From assembly GCF_024298825.1 (NCBI RefSeq), contig NZ_CP101153.1:1674001-1738000 (forward strand): a stretch of DNA of 64,000 nucleotides, read 5' to 3'. Positions 16,751 to 26,128 of the stretch are shown piece after piece (position 1 is the stretch's first letter; each line of letters starts with the position of its first letter). The DNA is from Haloglomus salinum (GTDB taxonomy: Archaea; Halobacteriota; Halobacteria; Halobacteriales; Haloarculaceae). Below the pieces are notes generated by a model. That model was not told the origin of the DNA. It was given only the letters and a program-made list of their open reading frames with translations, and did not search any database. The translations under genes and the position numbers were made by a program.

Positions 16751-18391
16751 ATGCAACAGCAGCAACGCCCGACTACTGACCGACTCGCGGACGAGGCGGT
16801 CACAGCCCTCCCCGACGACGCCATCGTCAGCGATGAATCACACGAGAACGCCCCTGCAGTCGTAATCCGTGGCGACCGGGTCCGCAGCGTCCTCTCGGCG
16901 CTTCGCTCGGAGGCAGGACTCGACCACTGCTCGTGTGTGACCGCGCAGGAGTACGAGGACCGCTTCGAGACGGTGTATCACCTCACCAGCTACGACGACC
17001 GGACGCGCGAGCTGTCGGTCGTCGTCCCGACCCGGAAGGACGGCCCGGTCAGCGAGTCGGCCGCACCGGTCTACCGGACGGCCGAGTGGCACGAGCGGGA
17101 GGCCTACGACCTCGTCGGCATCGAGTACGAGGGACATCCGGACCTGCGGCGCATCCTGCTCCCGGAGACGTGGCAGGGGCATCCGCTCCGGACGGACTAC
17201 GACCAGAGTCAGTCGCAGGTCGTGACGCTGCGCGAGCACGCCAATCCCATCCAGGACGACAGTCGGGAGGGTGACACGATGTTCCTCAACATCGGACCAC
17301 ACCATCCCTCGACCCACGGCGTGCTCCATCTGGAGGTGGTTCTGGACGGCGAACAGGTGGCCGATGTCGAACCGGATATCGGCTACATCCATCGGTGTGA
17401 GGAGCAGATGTGCCAGCAGGGCACCTACCGCCACCAGATCATGCCGTACCCCGACCGCTGGGACTGGGGCGGCGCAGGTCTGCTCAACGAGTGGGCCTAC
17501 GCCCGCGTCATCGAGGACCTGGCCGGTATCGAGGTCCCCGAGTACGCACAGGTCATCCGGACGATGAGCGCCGAGCTGTCGCGCATCCTCTCGCACCTGC
17601 TGTTCGTCGCGATGTACGCGCTGGACGTCAGCGGGGAGTTCACCGCGAGCTTCATGTACGGCTTCCGGGACCGGGATGTCGTCCAGAACCTCCTCGAGGA
17701 CCTGACCGGCCAGCGGCTCATGTTCAACTACTTCCGGGTCGGCGGCGTCGCCTGGGACATCCCCCAGCCCCGGGCGGAGTTCTTCGAGGACGTACGCGCC
17801 TTCACCGACGACCTGCCGCGCAAGCTCGGCGAGTACCACGACCTGCTGACGAGCAACGAGGCCTTCCAGATCCGCACCGTCGACACCGGCGAGCTGCCGC
17901 CGGAGGTCGCGAAACAGTACGGTGTCACCGGCCCGGTCGCTCGCGGCTCCGGCATCGATTACGACCTCCGGCGGGACGACCCGTACGGCTACTACGACCG
18001 CCTCGAGTGGGACGTCGTCACCGAGGACGGCTGTGACAACTTCGCCCGCGTTCTCGTGCGGCTCCGGGAGATCGAGGAGTCTGCCGCCATCGTCGACCAG
18101 TGCATCGACCGCCTCGCGGACTGGCCGGAAGCGGAGCGCACCTGCCAGGCCAACGTTCCGCGGACGCTGAAGCCCGCCGGCGAGTGCTACAGGGCCGTCG
18201 AAGGTGCCAAGGGCGAACTCGGAATCTACATCCGCGCCGACGGTACCGAGACCCCGGCACGGTTCAAGATCCGCGGGCCGTCGTTCTCGAACCTGTCGGC
18301 GCTGCCGGCGATGGCCGAGGGCGAGTTCGTCCCCGACCTCGTTGCGACCCTCGGGAGTCTCGACACGATCATGGGGGAGGTGGATCGCTGA
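16751..18391 (+). CDS. NADH-quinone oxidoreductase-like subunit C/D fusion, outside a nuo operon
   Basis: The protein has 546 residues. The first 175 or so correspond to the 30-kDa NuoC subunit (TAEWHEREAYDLVGIEYEGH, LRRILLPETWQGHPLRTDY). From residue 177 it is the 49-kDa NuoD subunit (NIGPHHPSTHGVLHLEV, DIGYIHRCEEQMCQQ, IRTMSAELSRILSHLL), ending LGSLDTIMGEVDR. The C-terminal CxxC of NiFe hydrogenases is absent, so this is the quinone-module type. No nuoB, H, I or other complex I gene is in the window, which is odd for a core subunit; it may be a paralogue. The start ATG was chosen because it follows the TATA element at 16681. Confidence 0.88.
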   Translation: MQQQQRPTTDRLADEAVTALPDDAIVSDESHENAPAVVIRGDRVRSVLSALRSEAGLDHCSCVTAQEYEDRFETVYHLTSYDDRTRELSVVVPTRKDGPVSESAAPVYRTAEWHEREAYDLVGIEYEGHPDLRRILLPETWQGHPLRTDYDQSQSQVVTLREHANPIQDDSREGDTMFLNIGPHHPSTHGVLHLEVVLDGEQVADVEPDIGYIHRCEEQMCQQGTYRHQIMPYPDRWDWGGAGLLNEWAYARVIEDLAGIEVPEYAQVIRTMSAELSRILSHLLFVAMYALDVSGEFTASFMYGFRDRDVVQNLLEDLTGQRLMFNYFRVGGVAWDIPQPRAEFFEDVRAFTDDLPRKLGEYHDLLTSNEAFQIRTVDTGELPPEVAKQYGVTGPVARGSGIDYDLRRDDPYGYYDRLEWDVVTEDGCDNFARVLVRLREIEESAAIVDQCIDRLADWPEAERTCQANVPRTLKPAGECYRAVEGAKGELGIYIRADGTETPARFKIRGPSFSNLSALPAMAEGEFVPDLVATLGSLDTIMGEVDR

Positions 18392-18393
18392 CG

Positions 18394-18699
18394 ATGACCA
18401 CCTCGACGCTGTGGACCGATGACTCCGACCAGCAGGTGACCTGCATCGCCTGTGGCGACACGGTCGACCGCGAGGATGCCCGCGAGTACGACAAACACGG
18501 CGATCGCTGGAGCCGCGAGGGCAAGGCGTTCGAGTACCTCTGCAAGCCCTGCCACCGCGAGTGCTGTCATCAGAACCGCGACGGACTCGAGGAGACGCTC
18601 GTGGCAGCCGGCGCCGGGCGGACCGACCGCAAGACGTTCCTCGAACGGTACTGCGAGTTCGCGACCGAGGATACGGAACCGGGCACGACGGAATCGTAG
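18394..18699 (+). CDS. Small zinc-binding protein
   Basis: The protein has 101 residues. Two CxxC pairs (TCIACGDTV and LCKPCHRECCHQN) should bind one zinc ion. The rest is charged and helical. The ATG lies two bases after the stop of the complex I CD gene, so the two are cotranscribed, and a role with that protein is possible. The family is not recognised beyond being typical of haloarchaea. Confidence 0.78.
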   Translation: MTTSTLWTDDSDQQVTCIACGDTVDREDAREYDKHGDRWSREGKAFEYLCKPCHRECCHQNRDGLEETLVAAGAGRTDRKTFLERYCEFATEDTEPGTTES

Positions 18700-18729
18700 C
18701 AGGAGAGCCGAACGAGACAACCCACCAGA

Positions 18730-19437
18730 ATGACATCGACAGACCACGCGGAACGGACACGAGCCCATCGAGAGGAGCAACGACCCGACAGCGACCCGGC
18801 ATCTGACCGCTCGATGTCGGTGTCGGAGATCAGAACGTCGTACGCCGAGTTCGCGGACGGGATACGTCGGCTCGAATGGCTCGACCGGCTCATCACCGGT
18901 CGCTACCGGCGCCACCGGTTCGGCGACGTGGACGGCGAGGTGCTGGATGTCGCCTGTGGCGCCGGGACGAACTTCCGGTATCTGCCCGAGACGGTCGAGC
19001 TCGTCGGCATCGACATCAGTCCGGAGATGCTGGCGGCGGCCGAGGCACAGCTCGCCGACCTCGGGAGAGAGGGGACCCTCCGGGAGATGGACGCACAGGA
19101 CCTCTCGTTCCCGGCCGACAGTTTCGACGCGGTCGTCTCCGCACTCTCGACGTGCACGTTCCCGGACCCGGTCGCCGCACTGCAGGAGATGGAGCGGGTC
19201 TGCAAGCCGGACGGGACGATCCGGCTCGTCGAACACGGCCGGAGTGACCTGGGGCCGCTCGCCCGGTTCCAGGAGTGGCGCGCCGACGCCCACTACGCGA
19301 AGATGGGCTGTCGCTGGACCCAGGACCCGCGCGAGGTCGTCGAAGCGGCAGGCCTCTCGGTCGACGATACGGCGACCGGGCTGTTCGGGACCATCACCAC
19401 CTTCGAGATATCCCCGGCCCCGAGTGGCGACCGATGA
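18730..19437 (+). CDS. Class I SAM-dependent methyltransferase (UbiE-like)
   Basis: The protein has 235 residues. SAM-binding motif I is EVLDVACGAGTNFRYLP, followed by motif II ELVGIDISPEML, DAQDLSFPADSFDAVVSAL, and the post-motif region GTIRLVEHGRS. The layout resembles UbiE/Coq5 and menaquinone or phospholipid methyltransferases. It follows the zinc protein by 30 bases in the complex I CD transcript, so a quinone substrate is an attractive but unproven idea. The next short gene overlaps its stop codon. Confidence 0.85.
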   Translation: MTSTDHAERTRAHREEQRPDSDPASDRSMSVSEIRTSYAEFADGIRRLEWLDRLITGRYRRHRFGDVDGEVLDVACGAGTNFRYLPETVELVGIDISPEMLAAAEAQLADLGREGTLREMDAQDLSFPADSFDAVVSALSTCTFPDPVAALQEMERVCKPDGTIRLVEHGRSDLGPLARFQEWRADAHYAKMGCRWTQDPREVVEAAGLSVDDTATGLFGTITTFEISPAPSGDR

Positions 19438-19559
19438 TAGCGTTGCGCTCCGGGGCAGTGAGATGGCTCGCCAGTGGCCTTCTGCTGGTGGCGGGAGCCG
19501 TACCGGATGCGGTGGGCCTGCGCTACCGCCCGAGCACGTGGTCGCCACGGGAAGCCTGA
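19434..19559 (+). CDS. Small membrane protein overlapping the methyltransferase
   Basis: This 41-residue reading frame starts in an ATGA overlap with the methyltransferase stop. It has one hydrophobic segment (WLASGLLLVAGAVPDAVGLR) and a basic C-terminus. The overlap, the membrane segment and the lack of any other gene before 19662 support it; the small size makes it uncertain. Confidence 0.4.
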   Translation: MIALRSGAVRWLASGLLLVAGAVPDAVGLRYRPSTWSPREA

Positions 19560-19661
19560 CGCGATGCCGAGAATCTCGCCCCTGGCGGATGCAGACGCTG
19601 TCCGGTTGCGCGTGGTTCCCGTCCGTAAACCGTTTCGCAGGTCCCCCATGTACGTCGAACC

Positions 19662-21116
19662 ATGACCGACCTCCTGATTCACGATGCGATCGTCGTCACG
19701 GTGAATCACGGGAACCAGATCCTGGAGCGCGGCTCTATCCGGGTGACGGACGGAACCATCTCGTCGGTCGAACCGACCGAGCCTGCGGATCGAGCCGCGG
19801 CCGCGGAGCACGTGATCGATGCCAGTGGCAAGGTCGTGATCCCCGGGCTCATCGACGCCCACCGCCACACCGATTTCGCGCTCGTCCAGGGCCTGTTCAG
19901 TGAACTCGACGGTGATGAACTGCTCAAAGAGGCCTTCGCGTTGTACCACACCGCCGAACCGACGCTGGGAGACTCGTTCTTCGACGCCGCGTGGCGGCTC
20001 GCCTGCCTGCGCCAACTCACACACGGGGTCACGACGGTCAACGCGATGGATTTCACGCCGGAACTCGGAGCGGAAGCGATCGGCGAGAGCGGATTACGCG
20101 GCGTGATCGGACCGGAGCTCGCGGACTTTCTCGACCCGGCGTCCGCGGACGAACAGCTCACAGCTGCCCGGCGGTTCATCGAAACTCATCACGATACCTA
20201 CGACGGGCGTGTCACCGCGAGTATCGCGCCGGGTGGCGAAGCCGGCTGTTCGCGCGAACTCTGGGAGGGAGTGGCCGAACTCCGGGCCGACTATCCCGAC
20301 CTGCGGCTCCACACCCATCTGTACGACGCTGCCGAGGGCGACACGATGGCTGCGGGGAGCGGTGCTGACGACCCGCTCGACCTACTCGACCGGTACGGCC
20401 TCCTCGATGAGCGAACACTGCTGACCCATCTGCTGCATGCCGACCGTGGCGACGCGCGGCGGGTCGCCGAGTCCGGCGCACACGTGCTTCACTGCCCGAC
20501 CGTGTACAGTTACTTCCGGGCTGGAGCGCGAGCCTGGTTCCCGCTCCCGGCGCTCCGGGAGTTCGGCGCGAACGTCGTCATCGGCCTGGACGACCCGTTC
20601 TGGTTCGATTCCTGGGACCTCATCCAGGAAGCCAAGCACGCTCGACTGTTGTCGAACTTCGAATACGGGGCCCAGCAATGGTCCTCGTACGAACTGCTCA
20701 GGATGCTCACCATCGATGCCGCACGCGCACTCGGGCTCGACGACCAGGTCGGGAGTCTCGAACCCGGGAAGCGCGCCGATCTCGTCGTCGTCGATATCGA
20801 TACCCCGCGCCACCGGCCGTACAGCAATCTCCCCTCCGTGCTGATGAATACCGTCACCGCGGGAGATATCGAGACGGTCGTCGTCGACGGCGAGGTTCTC
20901 ATGCAGGAGCGGTCGGTCGAATCGATGGATGTCGAGCGCGTTCACGCAGCCGCAACCCGAGAACGCGACCGGCTCCAGGCGCGTACCGGCTGGGAAACGT
21001 CCCTCGCGGGCAGTACGCCGCCGGACAGGTCCATACTCCGGCGTGTGTCCGCACGACCCCTGCTGAGAGCGGTGAAGCAGTACGGACGGGGGGTCGTCAA
21101 TCGACATCTGTGGTGA
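19662..21116 (+). CDS. Amidohydrolase, chlorohydrolase/deaminase-like
   Basis: The protein has 484 residues. This is a metal-dependent hydrolase of the amidohydrolase superfamily, subgroup of AtzA/TrzN, guanine deaminase and S-adenosylhomocysteine deaminase. Metal ligands appear in order: GLIDAHRHTDFAL, LRLHTHLYDA, LTHLLHAD and GLDDPFWFD. The composite beta domain is formed by the N-terminal 60 residues and the C-terminal segment LEPGKRADLVVVDI with NTVTAGDIETVVVDGE. The substrate is probably a cyclic amidine or deaminated nucleoside-like compound, not readable here. It is the last gene in the run beginning at 16751. Confidence 0.85.
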   Translation: MTDLLIHDAIVVTVNHGNQILERGSIRVTDGTISSVEPTEPADRAAAAEHVIDASGKVVIPGLIDAHRHTDFALVQGLFSELDGDELLKEAFALYHTAEPTLGDSFFDAAWRLACLRQLTHGVTTVNAMDFTPELGAEAIGESGLRGVIGPELADFLDPASADEQLTAARRFIETHHDTYDGRVTASIAPGGEAGCSRELWEGVAELRADYPDLRLHTHLYDAAEGDTMAAGSGADDPLDLLDRYGLLDERTLLTHLLHADRGDARRVAESGAHVLHCPTVYSYFRAGARAWFPLPALREFGANVVIGLDDPFWFDSWDLIQEAKHARLLSNFEYGAQQWSSYELLRMLTIDAARALGLDDQVGSLEPGKRADLVVVDIDTPRHRPYSNLPSVLMNTVTAGDIETVVVDGEVLMQERSVESMDVERVHAAATRERDRLQARTGWETSLAGSTPPDRSILRRVSARPLLRAVKQYGRGVVNRHLW

Positions 21117-21211
21117 GTCGGACAGCGGACGGATGGGTCTCCCTGGACAAGGGACTGCAGCACCAGAGACAGTGGTCCCTCCCTTTTCTCGGCTCCCGCC
21201 CCGTCGCCGGT

Positions 21212-21676
21212 ATGGAGATCAACGGCCCATCGGGACCGTTCGGCATCGCACTCGCCCTCCTCGTCGGCCTGGGGGCGATGGGGTACGGCGTCTACGACTA
21301 CACCCAGCAGACGTCGGCGCTGGAGTCCGCGACGACGGTGAACGCCACCATCGTCTCCACCGGCGTCGAGACGAACCAGCAACGGCGCGGGACGAGTTAC
21401 AGCCCGCAGGCGACGTTCGACTACAGCTACGAGGGGACGAACTACACCGCCTCGAACGTGTATCCGGGGGAGATTCCGCGGACGTTCAACAGCGAGGGGG
21501 CCGCCAGGGCGCAGTTGGAGGGGTACGAACAGGGCGCCACCGTGACGGCCTACGTCCCCCGTGACGACCCCGGTGACGCGTTCCTCCGACACGAGAGCAG
21601 CAACACGCCGTTCCTCGTCATCGGGTTCGGTCTCCTGTTCGTCCTCGGGACGGTGTACTCGGCGTTCCGGGAGTAG
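21212..21676 (+). CDS. DUF3592-like membrane protein
   Basis: The protein has 154 residues. Two transmembrane helices (FGIALALLVGLGAMGYGVY near the N-terminus and PFLVIGFGLLFVLGTVY near the C-terminus) flank an extracellular beta-rich domain with Tyr/Asn-rich strands (ATFDYSYEGTNYTASNVYPG, VTAYVPRDDP). This is the DUF3592 arrangement; the function is unknown. The start is the ATG at 21212 (MEINGPSG). An 8-bp inverted repeat (GGGTGGCA and TGCCACCC, 21676-21683 and 21714-21721) begins at the stop codon and may act in 3'-end formation. Confidence 0.75.
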   Translation: MEINGPSGPFGIALALLVGLGAMGYGVYDYTQQTSALESATTVNATIVSTGVETNQQRRGTSYSPQATFDYSYEGTNYTASNVYPGEIPRTFNSEGAARAQLEGYEQGATVTAYVPRDDPGDAFLRHESSNTPFLVIGFGLLFVLGTVYSAFRE

Positions 21677-21939
21677 GGTGGCATCGAGCCGAGTACCCGG
21701 AGACTGATGCAGGTGCCACCCCATCGTGTCCGCACGCCCCCCGGTGCGTGGCGGTTCGCGCTCGTCGTCCCCTCGCCTCGCTGCCCGTCGGCGTCGTTGG
21801 CCCGATTGCCGAACTCGGCGGCGATCCTCGCTGCCTGGGTGGTGAAGGCCGTTGCCTCGTGAGCCGCTGCCCCGACTGTAATCCGGGAAGCCGGCGGGGG
21901 AGATTGGGGGTCTGTCGGCGCTGTCCAGCGGTCCCGTGG

Positions 21940-24693
21940 TCAGTCATCCAGTCGGCGCTGCCACTCCTGCACCCGCGAGAGCAACTCCACGGGAGACGTA
22001 TCCTCGACATCGACGCCCTGTAGCTCCTCCAGCACGGATTCGGTCGTCGGGTCGAGCGCCTCGGGGTCGCTTCCGCCATCCGCGGTCGCACCGTCGGTGA
22101 ACTCCCCGCCGTCGAGGTCGAAGACGGCCTGGACGGTCTCGTCGGGGCTCGTCTCAGACCCCGACCCCTTCGCCTCGATGGCCTTCTCCTCGCGGAGCCG
22201 GTCCAGCACGTCGCGCGAGCGCTCGACCACGGGCGCCGGCACGCCCGCGAGGTCCGCGACGTGGACGCCGTAGGAGCGGTCGGTCGCGCCGTCGCGCACC
22301 GTCCGGAGGAACGTCACGTCACCGCCGGACGAGTCCGGCGAGCCTCCGCTCGCTTCGCTCGCGGAGACGCCGTCGCGCTCCGCGGCCACGTGGACGTTCT
22401 CGACGCGGGGAAGGTGCTCGGCCAGACTCGTGAGTTCGTGGTAGTGGGTCGCGAACAGCGTCTTGGCGCGGACCTCGTTGTGGAGGTACTCCGTCGCGGC
22501 CCACGCGATGGAGATGCCGTCGTACGTCGCCGTCCCGCGCCCGACCTCGTCCAGGATGACGAGCGAGTCCTCGGTCGCGTTGTGCAGGATGTTGCTCAAC
22601 TCCTGCATCTCGACCATGAACGTCGAGCGACCCTGCGCGAGTTCGTCGAGCGCCCCCACTCTCGTGTAGACCCCATCCACGAGCCCCACGCGCGCCTCGC
22701 GGGCGGGCACGAACGAACCGACCTGCGCGAGCAGCGTCACCAGCGCGGCCTGGCGCATGTACGTCGATTTGCCGCTCATGTTCGGCCCCGTCACGAGCAG
22801 GAAGCGCCGGTCGCGGTCCAGCCGGAGGTCGTTGGGGACGAACTCGACGGACTGCTCGACGACGGGATGGCGGGCCGCTTGCAGGTCGAGCACGTCCTCG
22901 TCGGTCAACTCGGGCTGCGTCCAGTCGTTGCGCACGGCGTGCTCGGCGAGCGCACAGAGCGTGTCCAGTTCCGCGAACGCCCGACCCACCGCCTGCAGGA
23001 GGTCGGCCTCGCCACCGACCCACTCGCGCAACTCGCGGAAGACCTCGGCCTCGAGGTCGCCGCGCTGCTCCTCCAGGCGCATTATCTCGCGCTCGCGCTC
23101 CTCCAGTTCCTCGGTGACGAACCGTTCCGAGTTCTTCAGCGTCTTGATGGCCTCGTAGTGCTCCGGCACGTCGTCGCTCTCCGATTTCCCGACCTGGATG
23201 TAGTAGCCGTCCGTCTTGTTGCGGCCGACGGAGAGGTGGGTGAGCCCGTACTCGCGCTTCTCGCGGTCGGCGAGCGTGTCGAGCCACTCGGCGGCCTCGT
23301 CGTGGCGCTCGACGAGTTCGGCCAGTTCCTCGTCGTACGAGGGGCGAATCAGACCGCCCGCGGTCAGCGATTTGGGCGGGTCGTCGGCGAGCGCGGCCTC
23401 CAGTTCCTCCCGGACCTCGGCGGCCGATTCGCCGTCGAGGTCGGCGAACAGGTCGGCGACGGGCGAGTCGGCCAGGCGGGGCGAGGATTCGACCGCGTCG
23501 ACCAGCGTCGGCAACTCGGCGAGCGTCTCGCGCACCCGCAACAGCGCGTCCGGGCCCGCACTGCCCGAGGCGGTCCGCGAGGCCAGCCGTTCGAGGTCGT
23601 AGGTTCCGTCGAGCCGCTCGCGCAGGCGGTCGCGGGCCATCGCGTCGGCGGCGAGCGCCGCCACCGCACCCTGCCTTCGTTCCAGCTCGGCACGGTCCCG
23701 GCGGGGCCGACCGAGCCACTCCTTCAGCAGCCGCCGGCCCGCGCTGGTCTCCGTGTGGTCGAGCGTGTCGAACAGCGACCGGCCGTTGCCGGTCATCGGC
23801 TCGGTGAGTTCGAGGTTGCGCTGGGTCGTCGCGTCCAGGGAGACGTGGTCGTCGGGCGTGTACGCCTGGATGCGCGAGACGGAGGCGAGCGCGCCGGCGC
23901 CCGTCTCCGCGACGTACGCGAGCGCGGCGCCCGCGGCCTGTATCGCGGGCTCCGAGTCCAGGCCGACGCTGTCGGCCGCGCCGTCGCCGAACTGCTCGCG
24001 GAGGGTGTGCTTCGCGCGGCCGGGGGCGAACGCCTCGGCGTCGTGGAGCGTGAGGCGTGTCTCGCCGCCGTCGGCGCCGAGCGACTCGCGCAGGCGTTCG
24101 AGCAGTGCGTCGTCGTTGCGCGCGTCGGGGCCCGGGAGCACCTCGGTCGGCGCGAACCGGTAGCACTCGGTCAGGGCGCGTGATTCCGCTTCGGGTCCGG
24201 AGACGGCGGTCGCGTGGAACCGGCCCGTCGTCACGTCGAGGAAGGCCAGCCCGACGGTCGGCTCGGACCCGCTCTCGCCCCGGACGAGCGTCGCGAGGTA
24301 CTGGGCGTCGTCGCCGGAGGGGTCCAGCAGCGTCCCGGGCGTGACGACCCGGTCGACCCGGCGCTCGTGACCGTCGTCGACGGGATGCTGGTCGGCCACC
24401 GCCACCCGATACCCCCGCTCGACCAGCGCCTTCAGGTACGGCGCGAGGTCGTCGACGGGGACGCCGGCCATCGAGTAGTTCTCGCCGCCCGACGAGCGCT
24501 GGCTCACCTTCAGGTCGAGCTCTCGGCCGACGAGTTCGGCGTCCTCGCCGAAAAATTCGTAGAAATCCCCCATCTGCATCGCCAGCACGTCCGCCTCGGC
24601 CTCCCGCCGGAGTGCGACGTACTCGCCGACGATACCCGACGCCTCCGTCGGTTCGCCGGTGCCGAACCAGTCCTCGTCGGGCGAGTCGGTCAT
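21940..24693 (-). CDS. mutS: DNA mismatch repair protein MutS
   Basis: MutS recognises mismatches and small loops and signals to MutL. The 917 residues include the mismatch-reading motif MQMGDFYEFF (Phe-x-Glu), connector, lever and clamp domains, then the ATPase with Walker A TGPNMSGKST (about 633-642), Walker B VILDEVGRGTATYDG and ATHYHELTSL. The C-terminus after residue 850 is a long acidic tail with a final helix resembling the MutS tetramerisation segment. An insertion of about 18 residues rich in Ser, Gly and Ala (about 772-790) is encoded by DNA hairpins. The start ATG is at 24693. MutL is encoded at 44085. Confidence 0.95.
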   Translation of the reverse strand: MTDSPDEDWFGTGEPTEASGIVGEYVALRREAEADVLAMQMGDFYEFFGEDAELVGRELDLKVSQRSSGGENYSMAGVPVDDLAPYLKALVERGYRVAVADQHPVDDGHERRVDRVVTPGTLLDPSGDDAQYLATLVRGESGSEPTVGLAFLDVTTGRFHATAVSGPEAESRALTECYRFAPTEVLPGPDARNDDALLERLRESLGADGGETRLTLHDAEAFAPGRAKHTLREQFGDGAADSVGLDSEPAIQAAGAALAYVAETGAGALASVSRIQAYTPDDHVSLDATTQRNLELTEPMTGNGRSLFDTLDHTETSAGRRLLKEWLGRPRRDRAELERRQGAVAALAADAMARDRLRERLDGTYDLERLASRTASGSAGPDALLRVRETLAELPTLVDAVESSPRLADSPVADLFADLDGESAAEVREELEAALADDPPKSLTAGGLIRPSYDEELAELVERHDEAAEWLDTLADREKREYGLTHLSVGRNKTDGYYIQVGKSESDDVPEHYEAIKTLKNSERFVTEELEEREREIMRLEEQRGDLEAEVFRELREWVGGEADLLQAVGRAFAELDTLCALAEHAVRNDWTQPELTDEDVLDLQAARHPVVEQSVEFVPNDLRLDRDRRFLLVTGPNMSGKSTYMRQAALVTLLAQVGSFVPAREARVGLVDGVYTRVGALDELAQGRSTFMVEMQELSNILHNATEDSLVILDEVGRGTATYDGISIAWAATEYLHNEVRAKTLFATHYHELTSLAEHLPRVENVHVAAERDGVSASEASGGSPDSSGGDVTFLRTVRDGATDRSYGVHVADLAGVPAPVVERSRDVLDRLREEKAIEAKGSGSETSPDETVQAVFDLDGGEFTDGATADGGSDPEALDPTTESVLEELQGVDVEDTSPVELLSRVQEWQRRLDD
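22324..22366. repeat. Two adjacent hairpins inside mutS
   Basis: GCCGGAC-GA-GTCCGGC (22324-22339) and CTCCGC...GCGGAG (22344-22366, enclosing CGCTTCGC) lie side by side. They encode the Ser/Gly/Ala insertion in the MutS ATPase domain, between the strand after VHVAAERDG and VTFLRTVRDG. Confidence 0.65.
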
Positions 24694-24889
24694 GGCAAGA
24701 GAGTGGTGCGGGCGAGGGCAAAAACGGTCGGATTCCGGGGTGGAACTGAACTCCGTGGGGTCCCCCGGCAACGGCGCCGCCACCTCGCCGTGCGCTGCCG
24801 CGCAGACCGGAGAGGAGGAACCGACGACCGGATTGTATTGCTGGATTTGTGCAAAACTCTTAAATCTAACAGGCGAGTACGGTGTGTCG

Positions 24890-25303
24890 ATGAGCGAATC
24901 AGACAGCGACCTGTCGGAGGCACGAGCACGGAAGGCCGAGGAACTGCGATCGCGGGCTGAATCGGGAGTCGACAGTACCCCCGGCCGCGACGAGCCGGTC
25001 CACGTCGGCGGCCCCGACGAGTTCCAGTCCCTCCTCGACGAGGGCAGTGTCGTCCTCGTCGACTTCTACGCAGACTGGTGTGGTCCGTGCAAGATGCTCG
25101 AACCTATCGTCGCGGACCTGGCCGCCGAGACGGACGCGACCGTCGCGAAGGTCGACGTGGACCAGCAGCGCCAGCTCGCCACCCAGTACCAGGTGCAGGG
25201 CGTCCCGACGATGTACCTGTTCGCCGACGGCGAGCCGGTCGAGCGCATGGTCGGCGTCAAGCAGAAGAGCGAACTGGCCTCGCTGGTCGAGCAGTACACC
25301 TGA
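24890..25303 (+). CDS. Thioredoxin
   Basis: The protein has 137 residues. A charged N-terminal extension of about 45 residues precedes a complete thioredoxin fold with the active site VDFYADWCGPCKML, the conserved PTMYLFADGEPV (cis-proline) and a closing helix LASLVEQYT. It reduces protein disulfides in the cytoplasm. The start is ATG at 24890 (MSESDSDLSE), about 25 bases after the AT-rich CTCTTAAATCTAAC element; the longer frame upstream overlaps the mutS promoter region and is not credible. It diverges from mutS. Confidence 0.93.
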   Translation: MSESDSDLSEARARKAEELRSRAESGVDSTPGRDEPVHVGGPDEFQSLLDEGSVVLVDFYADWCGPCKMLEPIVADLAAETDATVAKVDVDQQRQLATQYQVQGVPTMYLFADGEPVERMVGVKQKSELASLVEQYT

Positions 25304-25378
25304 GCGAGCCGGTCGACGGGCCGGACTCCCCACGACAGCCGGCACCGGATTCTTCATCTCGGTCGCCGAAGTGCGAGC

Positions 25379-26110
25379 ATGCCCGCCGCATCGGCGACCC
25401 CCTCGCCAGCGCCCGACCAGCGCTCCGTCTGGTGGTACGCTGGTGGCGCCGTGGCTCTCACCGTCTTCGGCGTCCTGATGTCGACCATCCTCTCGCTCCC
25501 GGCCGTCCTCCTCGGGGCGGTGACCCCGGGAACGTTCGTCCTCTCGGTCGTGCTGGGGGAGGCGGGCTTCGTGGCCGCGGCCGCCTTCTTCGTCCTCATC
25601 ACGGACCGCGGGATGGCGTACTTCGACCGTGGGCTGCCGAGCGCGTGGGGGATGGTAGCTGCCGTCACCCTCGGCGCGTTCGCGTTCCGGACCGTCGTGG
25701 TGGCCGGCGCGGTGGCGCTCGGCCTCGACCCCTCGCCCCCGTCGCTGGTCGACACGCCCATCCCGGTCGAGACGCTGCTGGCGGTGATGATTCCGGCGTC
25801 GCTCCTCGTCGTCGGTCCTGCCGAGGAGTTGCTGTTCCGCGGGACCATCCAGAAGTACCTCCGCGAGCGGTTCTCGGCGACCGGCGCCATCCTCGGTGCC
25901 GGCGTCCTGTTCGCGCTGGTCCACGTTCCGACGCTCGTGGTGGCCTCGGGACCGAGCGCGGCGCTCTCGCTCGGCGTCATCCTCCTCGTCGGCCTCTCCT
26001 TTGGCTGGCTCTACGAGCGGACCGGCTCGGTGGTCGCGGCGATGGCCGCCCACGGCGGCTACAACGCCCTCATCTTCGGAAGCGGCCTGCTGTTGACGCG
26101 GCTGGTGTGA
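25379..26110 (+). CDS. CPBP-family intramembrane metalloprotease
   Basis: The protein has 243 residues with about seven transmembrane helices. The CPBP (Abi/Rce1-like) motifs are present in order: PAEELLFRGTIQKYLRERF with the catalytic Glu-Glu and Arg, then LFALVHVPT with a metal-binding His, and MAAHGGYNAL with the last His and Asn. These enzymes cleave within membranes; some process prenylated proteins or confer immunity to peptides. No bacteriocin-like gene is adjacent. Confidence 0.85.
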   Translation: MPAASATPSPAPDQRSVWWYAGGAVALTVFGVLMSTILSLPAVLLGAVTPGTFVLSVVLGEAGFVAAAAFFVLITDRGMAYFDRGLPSAWGMVAAVTLGAFAFRTVVVAGAVALGLDPSPPSLVDTPIPVETLLAVMIPASLLVVGPAEELLFRGTIQKYLRERFSATGAILGAGVLFALVHVPTLVVASGPSAALSLGVILLVGLSFGWLYERTGSVVAAMAAHGGYNALIFGSGLLLTRLV

Positions 26111-26128
26111 GCGGGCGTCGCCTCCGAC

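Noticed and set aside
17398..17420. NuoD-like protein considered as a group 4 NiFe hydrogenase large subunit
   Set aside because: The cysteines are spaced CX4C rather than CxxC, and the C-terminal CxxC is replaced by GEVDR, so nickel ligands are missing.
22261..24183. 640-codon plus-strand frame over mutS
   Set aside because: It is antisense to a fully recognisable mutS, and its protein has no motif.
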